Shown: positions 9,036 to 18,517 of the stretch, in pieces
Position numbering within the stretch: position 1 is the stretch's first letter
How the letters are laid out: each line of letters starts with the position of its first letter
NCBI RefSeq assembly: GCF_004216475.1
Contig: NZ_CP022303.1
Coordinates: 3,906,001-3,970,000, forward strand
Length of the DNA stretch: 64,000 nt
Source of the DNA: Thalassococcus sp. S3
Lineage (GTDB): Bacteria > Pseudomonadota > Alphaproteobacteria > Rhodobacterales > Rhodobacteraceae
Direction: 5' to 3'
Made by a program: the position numbers and the translations under genes
The notes under the pieces: model-generated
Told to the model about the DNA's origin: nothing
What the model saw: only the letters and a program-made list of their open reading frames with translations
The model's database searches: none

Positions 9036-9120
9036 ATGAAACTAGACTCCAGAAGTGAAACAGGAACATGACTCTCATGAAATCAACACCTTAGAGTCCA
9101 GGTGTGAAACAAGAACGACA
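9036..9120. repeat. Inferred right end of the Tni transposon with repeated TniA-binding sites
   Basis: Just upstream of tniA a motif recurs in direct orientation: ATGAAACTAGA near 9037, GTGAAACAGGAAC at 9055 and GTGAAACAAGAACGACA ending at 9120. The last copy, read inwards, begins TGTCGTTCTTG, and elements of this class end in 5'-TG. Position 9120 is therefore a plausible terminus, and CACAG would be the flanking 5 bases. I found no convincing matching left end, so it may lie beyond the window start. Confidence 0.5.
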
Positions 9121-9590
9121 CACAGTATGCGTGACCAGTTTGCTGGCCTAGATCTCAGTGCGGCGAAAACCCAATCCGCTTCTGTCGCTTCAGGTCAGGC
9201 GGAAATAGTAGACGTCAGGTGTCAAAGCGTTGAACTGGATGAGATGCAACTTGCGGCCTGGATGCTCAAAACAGTTTCAGGCGCGGCGCTCCGATGGATT
9301 CCGCTTCAGGGGCAACTAAGCGAAATCGGCGACCCAAAGTGCGACACTGCACGATCAAAATATGAACATGAAGCGCACACACAGCTCGTTAGGTGATTGA
9401 AATATGTATAAAATCATTCCCATCCATCATCGGCGCCACAGACAGTCTAGAATGTTGATTTATATGCATTGCTTTCGCATCTTCAAACCGTTGGCGGCGA
9501 CACCTACTGCGCTGGAATACGCTCCAATGTCCCCGAATTTGCCCCTCTACGACGCTTCATTGCACACACAGCGCACACGAAAATAGTCCC
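9121..9590. other. Stretch without a supported gene
   Basis: Between the inferred transposon end and the integrase remnant I see only short frames without family resemblance or clear ribosome sites. One frame of about 90 codons from 9127 is possible but unsupported. The sequence is more AT-rich than the neighbouring genes. Confidence 0.5.
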
Positions 9591-9591
9591 C

Positions 9592-10150
9592 ATCACCAAG
9601 CTTCCTTCCGGTACCTACCGGGTCCAGATCAGACGAAAGGGCGACCACGCGAGCAAGGCGTTCCTTGGACGCGACGCCCCCATCGCTGGGCCTGCCAGGC
9701 GGAGACCCGCATCGATCAGGGGCTGGCGCCGAACAAGTCGTCCGTCTCCCGCCTCCAGACCTTTGGCGACCTCATCGACCTTCATATAGCCGATATGTGC
9801 GAGGTAAGGAAACCGCCGCGTCGCAGCAAGGCCGCCACGCTAACGCCGCTCAGGCGCGACCTCGGCAAGGACCGGATCGGCCACCTCGACCGGCAGAAGC
9901 TGATCGACTACGGCAAGATGCGTGCGAAACAAGCTGCGGGCCCGGTCACTCTTGGGATCGACATCGGCGTGATCAAGACGATCACTACCGATGCGGCGGC
10001 TGTACACGGCCTCGACGAGATCTGCAGGATTAGTGGGGCGATGTGGACGTCGACGGTCGCATGCTGCTGATCGGCGTAACAAGAGCGGGAATGACCAGCG
10101 CATTTCGGTCTTCGCCACCACCAGGTTCGATGCCTTGGCGCGTCTCATCG
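9592..10150 (+). pseudogene. Degenerate tyrosine integrase
   Basis: Pieces of a phage-type integrase appear in three frames. The N-terminal part is ITKLPSGTYRVQIRRKGDHA. After a frameshift near 9690 come AETRIDQGLAPNKSSVSRLQ and RSKAATLTPLRRDLGKDRIG, running to ITTDAAAVHGL. The text then jumps to LDEICRI, DVDVDGRMLLI and KSGNDQRISVF, so an internal block is deleted. The C-terminal HxxR...Y catalytic part is absent. The family normally excises or inserts genomic islands, so this remnant marks an old island border. Confidence 0.8.
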
Positions 10151-10313
10151 CTCAAAGTCTGCCCGTTCCTACCATTCACCGATTGGTAGAGATACCGCAG
10201 GCGGCTCCTCTTTGCGGCCATTCGCTGCAAGTGCGAAATCTGAGCTGTGAAGAACTTGAACATCGCGGACGACACTGTCGTAATCAATGGTGATCGACTG
10301 GCAAGATAAATGG

Positions 10314-10943
10314 CTATGCTGCTTCCCGTAGCGTCTTGAAGCCGAGCATCAGAGCCGCACCGATCAAGAACGCGCTACCGATCCGATGGACCATCGCGGC
10401 AGCGCTTGCCCTTAGCTTTGACGCGATCCAACTGGCCCCAACGCCATAACCCGACAAAAATGCGCCATCGACAATCAGGTATGTGACGGAAAGTATCAGG
10501 AATTGAGGCCAGAACGACTGTTCGGACTCAATGAACTGCGGAAAGAGGGCTGCAAAAAACACCACTGCCTTCGGATTTGCGGCGGACGTTAAAAACCCCT
10601 GATACCAAAGTGTTTTCAACGACGCAGAGGATGCAGCGTCCGCTCTCGCGTTGGTGTGGTCTGCCTGTCGCCACATGCGGATGCCCATCCAGAGGAGATA
10701 GGCCACGCCAAGCCACTTGACGATTGTGAGTGCCCCCTGTGACGCGATCAGGATCGCTGCAAGCCCCAGGCCCGCTGCGATCATTTGTAGCGCATTCGCG
10801 GTCAAGTCACCCGCGGCAGTGGCAAGCGATCTTTGGAACCCGTGTGCCATGCTGTTGGAGAGCATCAACAAATGGCTCGGGCCCGGCGTCACCATGAAAG
10901 CGAGAACTGCTATCAAATAGGTCAGCCAGACTTCAACACTCAT
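10314..10943 (-). CDS. LysE/RhtB family exporter
   Basis: A protein of 209 residues with about six membrane segments. The family signature is near the N-terminus (FMVTPGPSHLLMLSNSMAHG), and the second half has NPKAVVFFAALFPQF. LysE-type proteins export amino acids or related compounds from the cytoplasm, but the substrate cannot be read from the sequence. The start overlaps the stop of the DMT transporter gene by ATGA, so the two form an operon divergent from a LysR regulator. Confidence 0.9.
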   Translation of the reverse strand: MSVEVWLTYLIAVLAFMVTPGPSHLLMLSNSMAHGFQRSLATAAGDLTANALQMIAAGLGLAAILIASQGALTIVKWLGVAYLLWMGIRMWRQADHTNARADAASSASLKTLWYQGFLTSAANPKAVVFFAALFPQFIESEQSFWPQFLILSVTYLIVDGAFLSGYGVGASWIASKLRASAAAMVHRIGSAFLIGAALMLGFKTLREAA

Positions 10944-11845
10944 GGGTCCTGTCCTTCATCGCTCAGGTCTTCCAGCGGTGCAGCCTCTCCCCCGATCGAG
11001 AGCAAGACCGCGATCAGCACGATGCCGCCCCCAATCAGCGTCGCGTTCGGGGGCACTTCTGACAGGATAAGAAGCGCGAGGATGGGTGCGAGCGGCGTTT
11101 CCAACGCACCCAGCAGGGCCGTCTGCCCCGATGGCACGCGCTTGGCGCCTTCGGCCAGGGTGACCGACGCGATGGCGTGCATAACACCGAAAGCCGCGAG
11201 GATCGCGATCTCGGCCGGGTCAATCTGCAAAGGTGAACCGAAGAGGAGTGCAAGTGGCACCAAAAGCAGGGATTGCAAAACCGAAGGCCCCGCGCTTGGC
11301 GTGTCGGGCCTTGCGCGGTAGATCACCATGATGGTTGCCATGACCAAGGTCATGATAAGCGCCAACCCATCCCCTGTCAGATTTACATCCCCCACTGAGC
11401 CAGCGACGATGATCCCGACGCCTGTGAGGGAGCCCACCGCACCAAGCGCGGTTCGCCTCGACACCCGTTCACCGAGCGTGACCCACGCCATGAAGGCAGC
11501 AATGAACGGAGCGGATGCGTAAATCAGTGCCACATTCGCGACGGTCGTCAATTTGAAAGCTGGGATCAGCGCTGCGGTGCCAAACGCCCCGATGACTCCG
11601 ACCGCCAGACCTGGCTTGCCCATACCAGAGAACTCTGGGCGAACAGCACCTCGCTTTGCGACCCATACCGTTGTGACGGCAGCTGCGAAAACGCCACGCC
11701 AGAAGATCACGGCCCACGCCCCAGCTTCGACGCCTTTCGTAAAGATACCTGTCGTGCTGAACGTAATCGCGGACACGACAAGCAAAGTGACCCCGACCGC
11801 ATAGCCGGACCGGACCTTTGTACGTCTCAGAGATCCAGAGCTCAT
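10940..11845 (-). CDS. DMT (EamA) family transporter
   Basis: A protein of 301 residues with ten predicted membrane segments arranged as two EamA repeats (first near 20-150, second near 160-295). Typical pieces are FWRGVFAAAVTTVWVAKRG and GALETPLAPILALLILSE. It probably exports small metabolites, substrate unknown. It is first in a two-gene operon with the LysE-type exporter. A LysR gene lies 126 bases upstream in the opposite direction and likely controls it. Confidence 0.9.
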   Translation of the reverse strand: MSSGSLRRTKVRSGYAVGVTLLVVSAITFSTTGIFTKGVEAGAWAVIFWRGVFAAAVTTVWVAKRGAVRPEFSGMGKPGLAVGVIGAFGTAALIPAFKLTTVANVALIYASAPFIAAFMAWVTLGERVSRRTALGAVGSLTGVGIIVAGSVGDVNLTGDGLALIMTLVMATIMVIYRARPDTPSAGPSVLQSLLLVPLALLFGSPLQIDPAEIAILAAFGVMHAIASVTLAEGAKRVPSGQTALLGALETPLAPILALLILSEVPPNATLIGGGIVLIAVLLSIGGEAAPLEDLSDEGQDP

Positions 11846-11971
11846 TTCGAAATTTTCTCATTCATAGAAGGGTGTGACCTTCTGAATCTGTAGCGGAACC
11901 TTTTTTATTTCAGGATATACAAACGGACAAAGGAATTGATTTCACTCCATACATTAGATTTATTGAGGTAT

Positions 11972-12907
11972 ATGACAGGTCGTTCTCTCCCTCCACTTCG
12001 CGCATTGCAGGCGTTCGAAGCCACCGCGCGCCATCTCAGCATTTCCCAAGCTGCGGCAGAGCTTGGGGTGACGCCCGGGGCGGTCAGCCATCAGATCAAG
12101 ACGCTGGAAGACTGGCTCGGCGCAGCGCTGTTTCATCGGCTGACACGCGCTTTGCGTTTGACAGAGGCAGGCGAAGCCGCCCTCCCACTGATGACGGAAG
12201 GATTTGACCGATTGGCCGCTGGGACAGCCAGGATGCAGGCGCAGACCGACAGTCACCTGCTTACGATCAGTGTCAGCCCTGGCTTCGGCTCACTTTGGCT
12301 CGTACCGCGTTTAGATCGCTTCAGGCGCAATCATCCAGATATCGAAGTGCGGCTCGATGGAACGGATCGGTTGGTCGATATCTCGAAAGGTGAGGCTGAT
12401 GTCGCAATCCGCTATGGCATGGGCGGATATTCGAACGTGCACTGCGATCGCTTGTTTGCGATGCGCGCAACCCCGGTTTGTAGCCCCGGTGTTTTGAAAC
12501 AGGGAAAAGGGCTGCGGTCACCTTCTGATCTTGCTGAGCATACGTTGCTACACGTGGAATGGAAGGAAGCAGAAGGCAGTTGGCGCACCTGGCTTCTTGC
12601 TGCTGGCGCGCTTGATGTGGACCCGTACAAGGGCCCGCGCTTCACCAAAGAAGAAATGGCCGTGCGCGCGGCACTGGACGGTGAAGGTGTCGCCCTTATT
12701 GGCGACCGCATGGCAGCAGATCATCTTGCGTCCGGTCGTCTGATTCGCCCGTTCGATGCTGATCTGAGCACCCCACTCGTATTTGCATACTTCCTTCTGA
12801 GACCTGAAGATCGCGAAGATGATCCAAAGATCAGCGCATTCCGAAAATGGATACTCGAAGAAGCGGAAAGCGTTGAAAGGGACGGGTCTTTCCCATCGCC
12901 ATCATAG
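11972..12907 (+). CDS. LysR family regulator, GcvA-like
   Basis: Start chosen at ATG 11972, which follows GAGG and gives MTGRSLPPLRALQAFEATAR. The longer frame from 11936 adds an unlikely leader. The helix-turn-helix is near residues 20-45 (ISQAAAELGVTPGAVSHQIK). The effector domain starts around residue 95 (LTISVSPGFGSLWLVPRLDR). Proteins of this group activate or repress divergent genes, so the DMT/LysE exporter pair is the likely target. The full 311-residue length is normal. Confidence 0.9.
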   Translation: MTGRSLPPLRALQAFEATARHLSISQAAAELGVTPGAVSHQIKTLEDWLGAALFHRLTRALRLTEAGEAALPLMTEGFDRLAAGTARMQAQTDSHLLTISVSPGFGSLWLVPRLDRFRRNHPDIEVRLDGTDRLVDISKGEADVAIRYGMGGYSNVHCDRLFAMRATPVCSPGVLKQGKGLRSPSDLAEHTLLHVEWKEAEGSWRTWLLAAGALDVDPYKGPRFTKEEMAVRAALDGEGVALIGDRMAADHLASGRLIRPFDADLSTPLVFAYFLLRPEDREDDPKISAFRKWILEEAESVERDGSFPSPS

Positions 12908-13259
12908 AGAACGGAACGCTCCAAATTGGACCGTCGGGCGCACCACAGCATTCCGGGCTCTGGGCCGGGACTAGAAGTCGAGAACAGCGCACATAAACTA
13001 TTAGGGGATCAACGGGTTCGAGCTCGCGGCCCATAAGACATTCACCACCCACTCGAGTTGCCGCGATGCGGCTCGTCAGACTGGACTTTCGCTGCGCGGA
13101 CTGTGCTGCCGTTCATGCCAGAGGCTTGAATGAACGTACCCTGCTCTAAGCGAACCGGTATTCTGGCGCTGTCGATAGTGCTGGATGTTGCGACAGGAAC
13201 TGAAAATCTGGAGCGCAGGCAACCCTTGGATCGCCTGCGATGACATCTCTGCAGTGGTT
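12908..13259. other. Intergenic stretch, no gene seen
   Basis: It lies between convergent genes (LysR and VOC). I see no frame with family resemblance and no clear terminator. The stretch around 13050-13140 reads like degraded non-coding sequence of the kind found between remnants in this window. Confidence 0.5.
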
Positions 13260-13640
13260 CTAACTCATTGAGTTAAAGCCAATCATGTTACCTTCAGTGT
13301 CTTGGCACAAGAGAACCCAACCGTGTTCGCCGATAGAGAACTTTGGCCTTACTACAATGCCACCTGCTTGTTCGGCCCGTTCTTGTTGGACAGCGCAGTC
13401 TTCCACCATGAAGTAGACAATCGTCCCTCCGACACCGGGGCCTGCATGAGACGTCTTGGTGAGAGCTCCGCCCGCGCCGTAGGCGCTCATTTCAGCTGGA
13501 AAACTCATCATCTGGGACTGTCCGCTGGGATCGGACAATGGCTCGAGTTTTGTCCCGAGCATTGTCTCATAGAAAGAAACGGCGCGATCAAGCTCGTCCA
13601 CATACATATCAAACCATCCCACTGCATTACTCTTTGCCAT
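13260..13640 (-). CDS. VOC family protein (glyoxalase/bleomycin-resistance fold)
   Basis: A protein of 126 residues made of one VOC module of two beta-alpha-beta-beta-beta units: GWFDMYVDELDRAVSFYETM, then GGTIVYFMVEDCAVQQERA and a C-terminal DTEGNMIGFNSMS. Possible metal-binding positions are present, but the catalytic activity cannot be told. Homologues are often annotated only as VOC proteins. It is divergent from a WYL-domain regulator 93 bases away, which is the likely controller. Confidence 0.88.
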   Translation of the reverse strand: MAKSNAVGWFDMYVDELDRAVSFYETMLGTKLEPLSDPSGQSQMMSFPAEMSAYGAGGALTKTSHAGPGVGGTIVYFMVEDCAVQQERAEQAGGIVVRPKFSIGEHGWVLLCQDTEGNMIGFNSMS

Positions 13641-13732
13641 TTCAGAATCCTCTCATACTCAACGTTGGCTCTAGAGACGGCCTAAATCAAAACAGCGCCA
13701 GAACATGTCACCATTAATGATATGACTTGGGC

Positions 13733-14452
13733 ATGAACATTCGACTCAGACATGACGCGATCGTGCGTAGCCTTCGCCGCAGCGGGACCAGCACGATCAA
13801 TGAACTCGCCCGTGAAGTTGGCGCGTCTCGCCGTACTATCTTGCGCGATATCAGTGCGCTTAGGGACGACGGCTTTGTAATTCACTCCGATGTTGGGCGC
13901 GGTGGTGGCGTGCGACTCGATCCAAGTTCCATGCAAACGACAACACGCTTGTCGGTACCGGAGGTCTTCGCCCTTTTGATCAGTGTTGCCGCGATGCGCG
14001 CAGCCGGAAACCTGCCATTTGCAGAGCTTGCGGATACTGGACTTGCCAAGATCGAGCGGGCATTGCCTGCCGACAAGGTAAGAGACCTGCGCGCTTTTCT
14101 TGACTGCTTGCACATTGGCCAACTCTCACCGCTTCAGGATCTCTCTGATATGGGGAAGATGGATTCCGAGCTCCTGATGGCATTTGAAACGGCGTTTTTG
14201 CAGCGCCAATGCATCCAGTTTGACTATCTCGATGCGAAAGGGCGACAGACCAGCCGCACGGTCGAACCACAGGCGATGTTAATTCTTCAACCGCTTTGGT
14301 ACCTGGTGGCTTGGGACCCTAAGCGGAACGACTTTAGACATTTCCGCATGGATCGGATCGGTCATCCTATTGCGCTTGAAGGGACAAGCTTCAGACGTCG
14401 CAATGTTCCGTTTGATGAAGATGTTTGCCCTTATAGCCAATTGGTCAGCTGA
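13733..14452 (+). CDS. HTH and WYL-domain transcriptional regulator (YafY type)
   Basis: Starts at ATG 13733 (MNIRLRHDAIVRSLRR); a TTG two codons earlier is less likely. The N-terminal DeoR-type helix-turn-helix is INELAREVGASRRTILRDIS. A middle helical part leads to a WYL domain in the C-terminal half, with PLWYLVAWDPKRNDFRHFRM. WYL proteins often sense ligands or nucleic-acid fragments and regulate neighbours. Its neighbour is the divergent VOC gene. Length (239 residues) is slightly short but complete. Confidence 0.88.
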   Translation: MNIRLRHDAIVRSLRRSGTSTINELAREVGASRRTILRDISALRDDGFVIHSDVGRGGGVRLDPSSMQTTTRLSVPEVFALLISVAAMRAAGNLPFAELADTGLAKIERALPADKVRDLRAFLDCLHIGQLSPLQDLSDMGKMDSELLMAFETAFLQRQCIQFDYLDAKGRQTSRTVEPQAMLILQPLWYLVAWDPKRNDFRHFRMDRIGHPIALEGTSFRRRNVPFDEDVCPYSQLVS

Positions 14453-14786
14453 ATTCTGCAGAACCTTTCTCGCACCGAATGGTCGAAGCATATGAGAAAC
14501 CGAAGAATTCTTTGAGAGCGTTGAACACCTTTTCACGATGCGACTTCTAACCGAGGCCGACGTCCATCTTTGACATTTTGCGGTCGTTTGGATCAAGCGC
14601 AGCATCCGTCAAAGTGGGCTCAGCGCACCCGTCGGAGCAAACACAGCATTTGCTGTCATCGCGAAGGTCATTTGAGCGAGGCCGGCCCAGACCTGACCTT
14701 GAACATGGCCCCGGAATTCCGCGTGTACAGCCCGCATGGCGGACATTCACTTTCTTCAAGCAGGTCGAAGCCGACCGAGCCGTTTG
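14453..14786. other. Intergenic stretch, no gene seen
   Basis: It lies between the regulator stop and the convergent CopD-like gene. Short frames have no family resemblance. I see no clear hairpin followed by a T run. Confidence 0.5.
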
Positions 14787-15182
14787 CTAGGGCTTAATCG
14801 TCACCAAGAGAACGATCAGAGCCAACAAAACTGTGCCGACGGGGAGGAGCAAACGGCCGCTCGGTTCGGCGCCCCCTGGGCTTTCCCAGATCGCCCGACG
14901 CAACTTGCCGACCAGCGCGCCGTGCAAGCCAGAAAGTCCAAGAACCAACAGGATTTTCATGCCAAGCCAGCTAGAGGTGAACCAGCCCCCTTGAACACCC
15001 AGCAAAATGCCAAATGAGAGGGCGAGGATCATCGCGGGCGTGGTCACCGCGCGGTCATATGCTTTCAGCGGCTTCAGGAATCCGTCCACCGGGTATCGGA
15101 GAGCGAGCACCACGGCGATCATACCGCCGATCCAGACGAAAAGCGTAGCGAGATGCGCTGCCTTGGTGATTTCGTAGAGCAT
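14787..15182 (-). CDS. CopD-like small membrane protein
   Basis: Start chosen at ATG 15182, giving 131 residues (MLYEITKAAHLATLFVWIGG). This follows GAGGAGGAATAAG at the end of the DUF3817 gene. A longer frame to 15281 overlaps that gene and is rejected. Four membrane segments are visible. The HLATLFVWIGGM opening and the FGILLGVQGGWFTSSWLGMK block resemble the CopD/HemJ-like group of small integral proteins. The role is not known; copper or haem handling is a guess. Confidence 0.7.
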   Translation of the reverse strand: MLYEITKAAHLATLFVWIGGMIAVVLALRYPVDGFLKPLKAYDRAVTTPAMILALSFGILLGVQGGWFTSSWLGMKILLVLGLSGLHGALVGKLRRAIWESPGGAEPSGRLLLPVGTVLLALIVLLVTIKP

Positions 15183-15183
15183 C

Positions 15184-15468
15184 TTATTCCTCCTCGGACT
15201 GACATCGCAGCCACCGTTCATTGACGAAGCCTGCTCCTGGAATGAAGGCTCCGAGGATGAGCCGCGCGGTCCCGAAGCCATCGATGATCCCTTCCGCCAG
15301 GGATCGGATGACGAACCAGAGGAAGATTATGAACGCGAGGCCGTGGATCGGGCCCATGATGGACGTCGCTTGATCAATGCCTGCCCAGTATTTGAGAGGC
15401 ATGGCGACGCCGAAGAGCAAGATGAGGGTCCAGGCTTCGAAGATGGCTGTGCGTCTGAGGCCAATCAT
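15184..15468 (-). CDS. DUF3817 membrane protein
   Basis: A protein of 94 residues with three hydrophobic segments. It has the family opening TAIFEAWTLILLFGVAMPLK and the block GPIHGLAFIIFLWFV. The function is unknown. It is first in an operon with the CopD-like gene: its stop lies one base before that gene's ATG. It is divergent from a TetR gene, whose operator region lies between them. Confidence 0.85.
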   Translation of the reverse strand: MIGLRRTAIFEAWTLILLFGVAMPLKYWAGIDQATSIMGPIHGLAFIIFLWFVIRSLAEGIIDGFGTARLILGAFIPGAGFVNERWLRCQSEEE

Positions 15469-15673
15469 GCAGGCGCTTTCGCTTTGCCGCGTCGATACCG
15501 GCCTTGTTCAATCCGCCGCCCAGCCGACAGACGGCTCAATATCAAGGCAATACGCATCATAGGCATCGCGATCAGCAACTCTATTCCAGTATTCATCGAC
15601 CTGCCATCGACAGAGGCATTCAGGATTTGGACCAATGTAAACATTCGTTTTCTTTACGACGGGAAGTTGTTGA

Positions 15674-15691
15674 TGTAAACACTTGTTCACA
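15674..15691. promoter_or_regulatory. Palindromic operator overlapping the tetR start
   Basis: TGTAAACACTTGTTCACA is an imperfect 18-base palindrome (its complement reads TGTGAACAAGTGTTTACA). It overlaps the first base of the TetR gene start. A related half, TGTAAACATTCG, lies at 15636. This is a likely autoregulatory TetR site that could also control the divergent DUF3817 operon. Confidence 0.5.
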
Positions 15692-16317
15692 TGAAGACGA
15701 ATACACAGACAAAGAAGACGATCTCGATCAAGGATCGAGCAGCAACAGAGGCTCGCATCCTCGCCGCGGCCCGCGAGGTCTTCGCACGGCGTGGTTATGA
15801 CGCCGCCGGATTGCGGGAGATTGCAGAGACGGCGCAGGCCAACCTTTCATTGATCAGCCGCTACTTTGGCGGCAAAGAGGGGTTGCTTGATGCCCTCACC
15901 GAACAGTTTGTGTCGGCACGCCGTGAAGGCGGGTTACCTTATCCGCCACAGGAGACGCTTCGAGATGAAATCTATCGATATCTCCATGCAAAGCTGCGCG
16001 AAGACCTGAGGGACGAAGACATTGTGCGCCTGCTTATCAGCCGCGCCGCGATCGATGCTGACTTTCGTAAGAAGGGAGCGGAGAACCTGGATGGCAAGGC
16101 AGACGCAAATTTCCGCGAGCGGGTCGCTGATCTGCAGGCGCGTGGCGCAGTCGGCTCAGAGGTGGACATTGATCTGCTGTTTGCAGCCGTGATGTATGCA
16201 TCGTTCTCTGTGAACTTCTTCGGGGCGATGGTGGGTGCCAGACCGGACCAAGAAATCGACGCACTCTTCGGGAACTATGCAGACGCTCTGTCGAAAAGTC
16301 CGCCGCTGAGGGACTGA
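15691..16317 (+). CDS. TetR/AcrR family regulator
   Basis: A protein of 208 residues. The N-terminal DNA-binding region is typical: ILAAAREVFARRGYDAAGLR then LSLISRYFGGKEGLLDAL (about 24-70). The C-terminal ligand-binding part is helical and not specific. The start ATG 15691 abuts a palindrome that is probably its own operator. The divergent DUF3817/CopD-like pair is the likely target. Confidence 0.9.
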   Translation: MKTNTQTKKTISIKDRAATEARILAAAREVFARRGYDAAGLREIAETAQANLSLISRYFGGKEGLLDALTEQFVSARREGGLPYPPQETLRDEIYRYLHAKLREDLRDEDIVRLLISRAAIDADFRKKGAENLDGKADANFRERVADLQARGAVGSEVDIDLLFAAVMYASFSVNFFGAMVGARPDQEIDALFGNYADALSKSPPLRD

Positions 16318-16419
16318 TTGCCATCGGCCCTTCCCTGCCCGTCAAAGCGTTCAGCAACGCTGCGTTGCAGCTTCCCAAAAGCGGACTTTTGGCAAAAAGC
16401 GTTGAGCGAGGCGCACGCC

Positions 16420-17052
16420 TCACGCCTTGACCAACGCGATGACATTGTCGAGGACCTGCGCCGTTTGCCCACCGGGCCCATGCGCGGTTCGGCGGACCGC
16501 ATCAATAAAAGCGACCTGATTGTCAGAAGCCGCATACCCAAGGGCGGCCAAGTCCTCTTCCGGTTTGGGATAGGGATGATCTGCCTTTTTCCATGACCAT
16601 GGGGCCACAGATCCATGCGTGACGATCAGCAACATGCCACCCGATGCAAGCTGGTCATATGCCTGCGCAAAGACCTGCGGTGTCGGGAAGTCAAAGGGCG
16701 TTTGCAGGAACATCGCCGAGATGAGGTCATAACGACCCTCGGGAAACGATATTGCCAGATCGTGGCGCTCGAAGGATATCCGATCTGACACGCCGCGTTC
16801 CGCTGCGTTGGCCTTGGCGATGTCCAAGGCAGTCTGGGCTATATCGGTTGCGACGACATCCCAACCTTGTTGCGCGAGCCAAATTGCATCGTCGCCTTTG
16901 GCGCAACCCAGGTCCAGCGCACGGCCCGGAGTGCGATCCATTGCGAACCGCTCTAACATTGCAGACGGCAAGCCTCGTGTCTCAGGGCTTGCGCGGCGAT
17001 ACAGTTCGTCCCAGAAATCCTGCGCAGATTGTCCAGCTTTTGGTTGCATCAT
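16420..17052 (-). CDS. Class I SAM-dependent methyltransferase
   Basis: A protein of 210 residues from ATG 17052, which overlaps the stop of the MFS gene (ATGATG/TGA). The longer frame to 17091 is inside that gene. SAM-binding motif I is LDLGCAKGDDAIWLAQQG (near 43-60), followed by VVATDIAQTALDIAKANA. The fold matches TehB/thiopurine-type small-molecule methyltransferases; the acceptor is unknown. Coupling to a drug-type efflux pump suggests detoxification of a compound by methylation and export, which is inference. Confidence 0.88.
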   Translation of the reverse strand: MMQPKAGQSAQDFWDELYRRASPETRGLPSAMLERFAMDRTPGRALDLGCAKGDDAIWLAQQGWDVVATDIAQTALDIAKANAAERGVSDRISFERHDLAISFPEGRYDLISAMFLQTPFDFPTPQVFAQAYDQLASGGMLLIVTHGSVAPWSWKKADHPYPKPEEDLAALGYAASDNQVAFIDAVRRTAHGPGGQTAQVLDNVIALVKA

Positions 17053-18470
17053 GTTTCCTTTTTCTTGTGAAAGACCGCCCCCAGCCCACACAGCAAGGTG
17101 GCAGCCGCGAATATTACTCCCGGAAAGAGCAGCGCCGCTGATGCCGCGTCGCTGGTTGCGCCCGATGTGTTTGCGAAATAGAGGCTGCCCACAATTGCGA
17201 TGCTGAGCGTGATGCCAATTTGCTGCGCCGTCTGGAGCAATCCCGACGCCGCACCGGCCACGTCATTTGATGCCGTAGCGAGCGCGCCTGACATCAATGC
17301 GACATTGCTCAGCCCCATGCCAAGCCCAACCAGCGCAAGCGGGACCAACAGGACAAGCGCTGTGATGTCATCGCCTGCTTGCGCGAAGGCGAACACGATC
17401 AGTGCAATGCCCGCACATGTCAGGACTGATCCGAGGCCTGGCAACGTCCACGGATTTGCCGGGCTCCACTGTCCCGCAACAGCCGCCCCCGCTACCGCAA
17501 AGACCGGATGCGCGGCCAGTGCCATGGCAACCGCCCCAGGCGGCAGTTGAGGGCCGGCCTGCAAAGCGATCGCCAACAGGAACGGAACGCCCGCGATGCC
17601 GCAAAAGACCAAGAGGATCATGAAGGCAGGTTGCAGAAACGACGCGGACCTCAACAGAGCCGATGGCAGTAGTGGCTCAATCTTGTCGGACACCCGGTTC
17701 CGCTGGGTATAGATAACGTAGACCAAGAGCAGGACACTCGCCGGAGACAATGCCACAAGCCAGAGCGGCCACCCCAGAGGCCGCCCCTGCACCGCAGCAA
17801 AGACTAAGCCCGTTACAGCCAATGCGACCAGCTGCCCCTGCCAAACGTCGATCTTTTTCGAAGGGGCGCCCCCATCCCGGTCTAGAAAGGAGACGACGGT
17901 CAGCGATGACAGGATGCAGGGCGGGATGACCAACAGGAAGACCGCACGCCACCCCAGCCCGAACAGATCAATCGTCAGGATCGCACCGCCGATGATCGGG
18001 CCTGCGACAGCACCCAACGCGCTGACCATGCCGAAATATCCGACGGCGCGTCGCCGCTGGTCGGGTGGTAAGATCACTTGGGTCAGCGCAAGAACCTGCG
18101 GCATCATCGTCGCGGCTCCGACACCTTGAAGAACGCGCGCTGCAATCAAGACCAATATGCTCTGCGCCGTTCCTGCAGCCAGACCACCGATTGCAAAACC
18201 TGTCACACCAACAAGGAACAGTCGGCGTCGGCCCAAGGCGTCACCAAACCGGCCCAATGGCAGCAGGAGCGCTGCGAGCGGCAGAAGATAAGCCAGCAAA
18301 ATCCACTGTGACTGCACATCCGTGGCCTGAAGATCGGCTGCGATGCTGGGCACAGCGAGGTTGACCACCGTGACATCCAGCAGCGTAACGAATGCCGCAA
18401 GCAGAAGAGCCCAGACAGCAGTCCACTGCGCGTCTGTTGCGTGCGATTGGTCTGATGGTGGGTTCGACAA
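17049..18470 (-). CDS. MFS transporter, DHA2-type drug efflux
   Basis: A protein of 473 residues with about 14 membrane segments. The DHA2 signature LLDVTVVNLAVPSIAADL is in the first segment, and the loop motif GRFGDALGRRRLFLVG follows. It probably exports toxic compounds using the proton gradient. It is followed by the overlapping methyltransferase gene. Its promoter region contains two GTCACGTGAY palindromes shared with the divergent Rrf2-like regulator. Confidence 0.92.
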   Translation of the reverse strand: MSNPPSDQSHATDAQWTAVWALLLAAFVTLLDVTVVNLAVPSIAADLQATDVQSQWILLAYLLPLAALLLPLGRFGDALGRRRLFLVGVTGFAIGGLAAGTAQSILVLIAARVLQGVGAATMMPQVLALTQVILPPDQRRRAVGYFGMVSALGAVAGPIIGGAILTIDLFGLGWRAVFLLVIPPCILSSLTVVSFLDRDGGAPSKKIDVWQGQLVALAVTGLVFAAVQGRPLGWPLWLVALSPASVLLLVYVIYTQRNRVSDKIEPLLPSALLRSASFLQPAFMILLVFCGIAGVPFLLAIALQAGPQLPPGAVAMALAAHPVFAVAGAAVAGQWSPANPWTLPGLGSVLTCAGIALIVFAFAQAGDDITALVLLVPLALVGLGMGLSNVALMSGALATASNDVAGAASGLLQTAQQIGITLSIAIVGSLYFANTSGATSDAASAALLFPGVIFAAATLLCGLGAVFHKKKET

Positions 18471-18490
18471 GGAGGCTCCAGTGCGATCAA

Positions 18491-18517
18491 GTCACGTGAT
18501 CTATATTGTCACGTGAC
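18491..18517. promoter_or_regulatory. Two GTCACGTGA palindromes in the MFS/Rrf2 intergenic region
   Basis: GTCACGTGA at 18491-18499 and GTCACGTGAC at 18508-18517 start 17 bases apart. A further partial copy, TTGTCACGAG, is at 18546. They lie 20 to 50 bases upstream of the MFS start, where a repressor would act. The divergent Rrf2-type regulator is the natural candidate to bind them. Confidence 0.55.

Noticed and set aside
9055..9396. Frame of 113 codons after the transposon end
   Set aside because: No family resemblance and no good ribosome site; it begins inside the putative transposon-end repeats.
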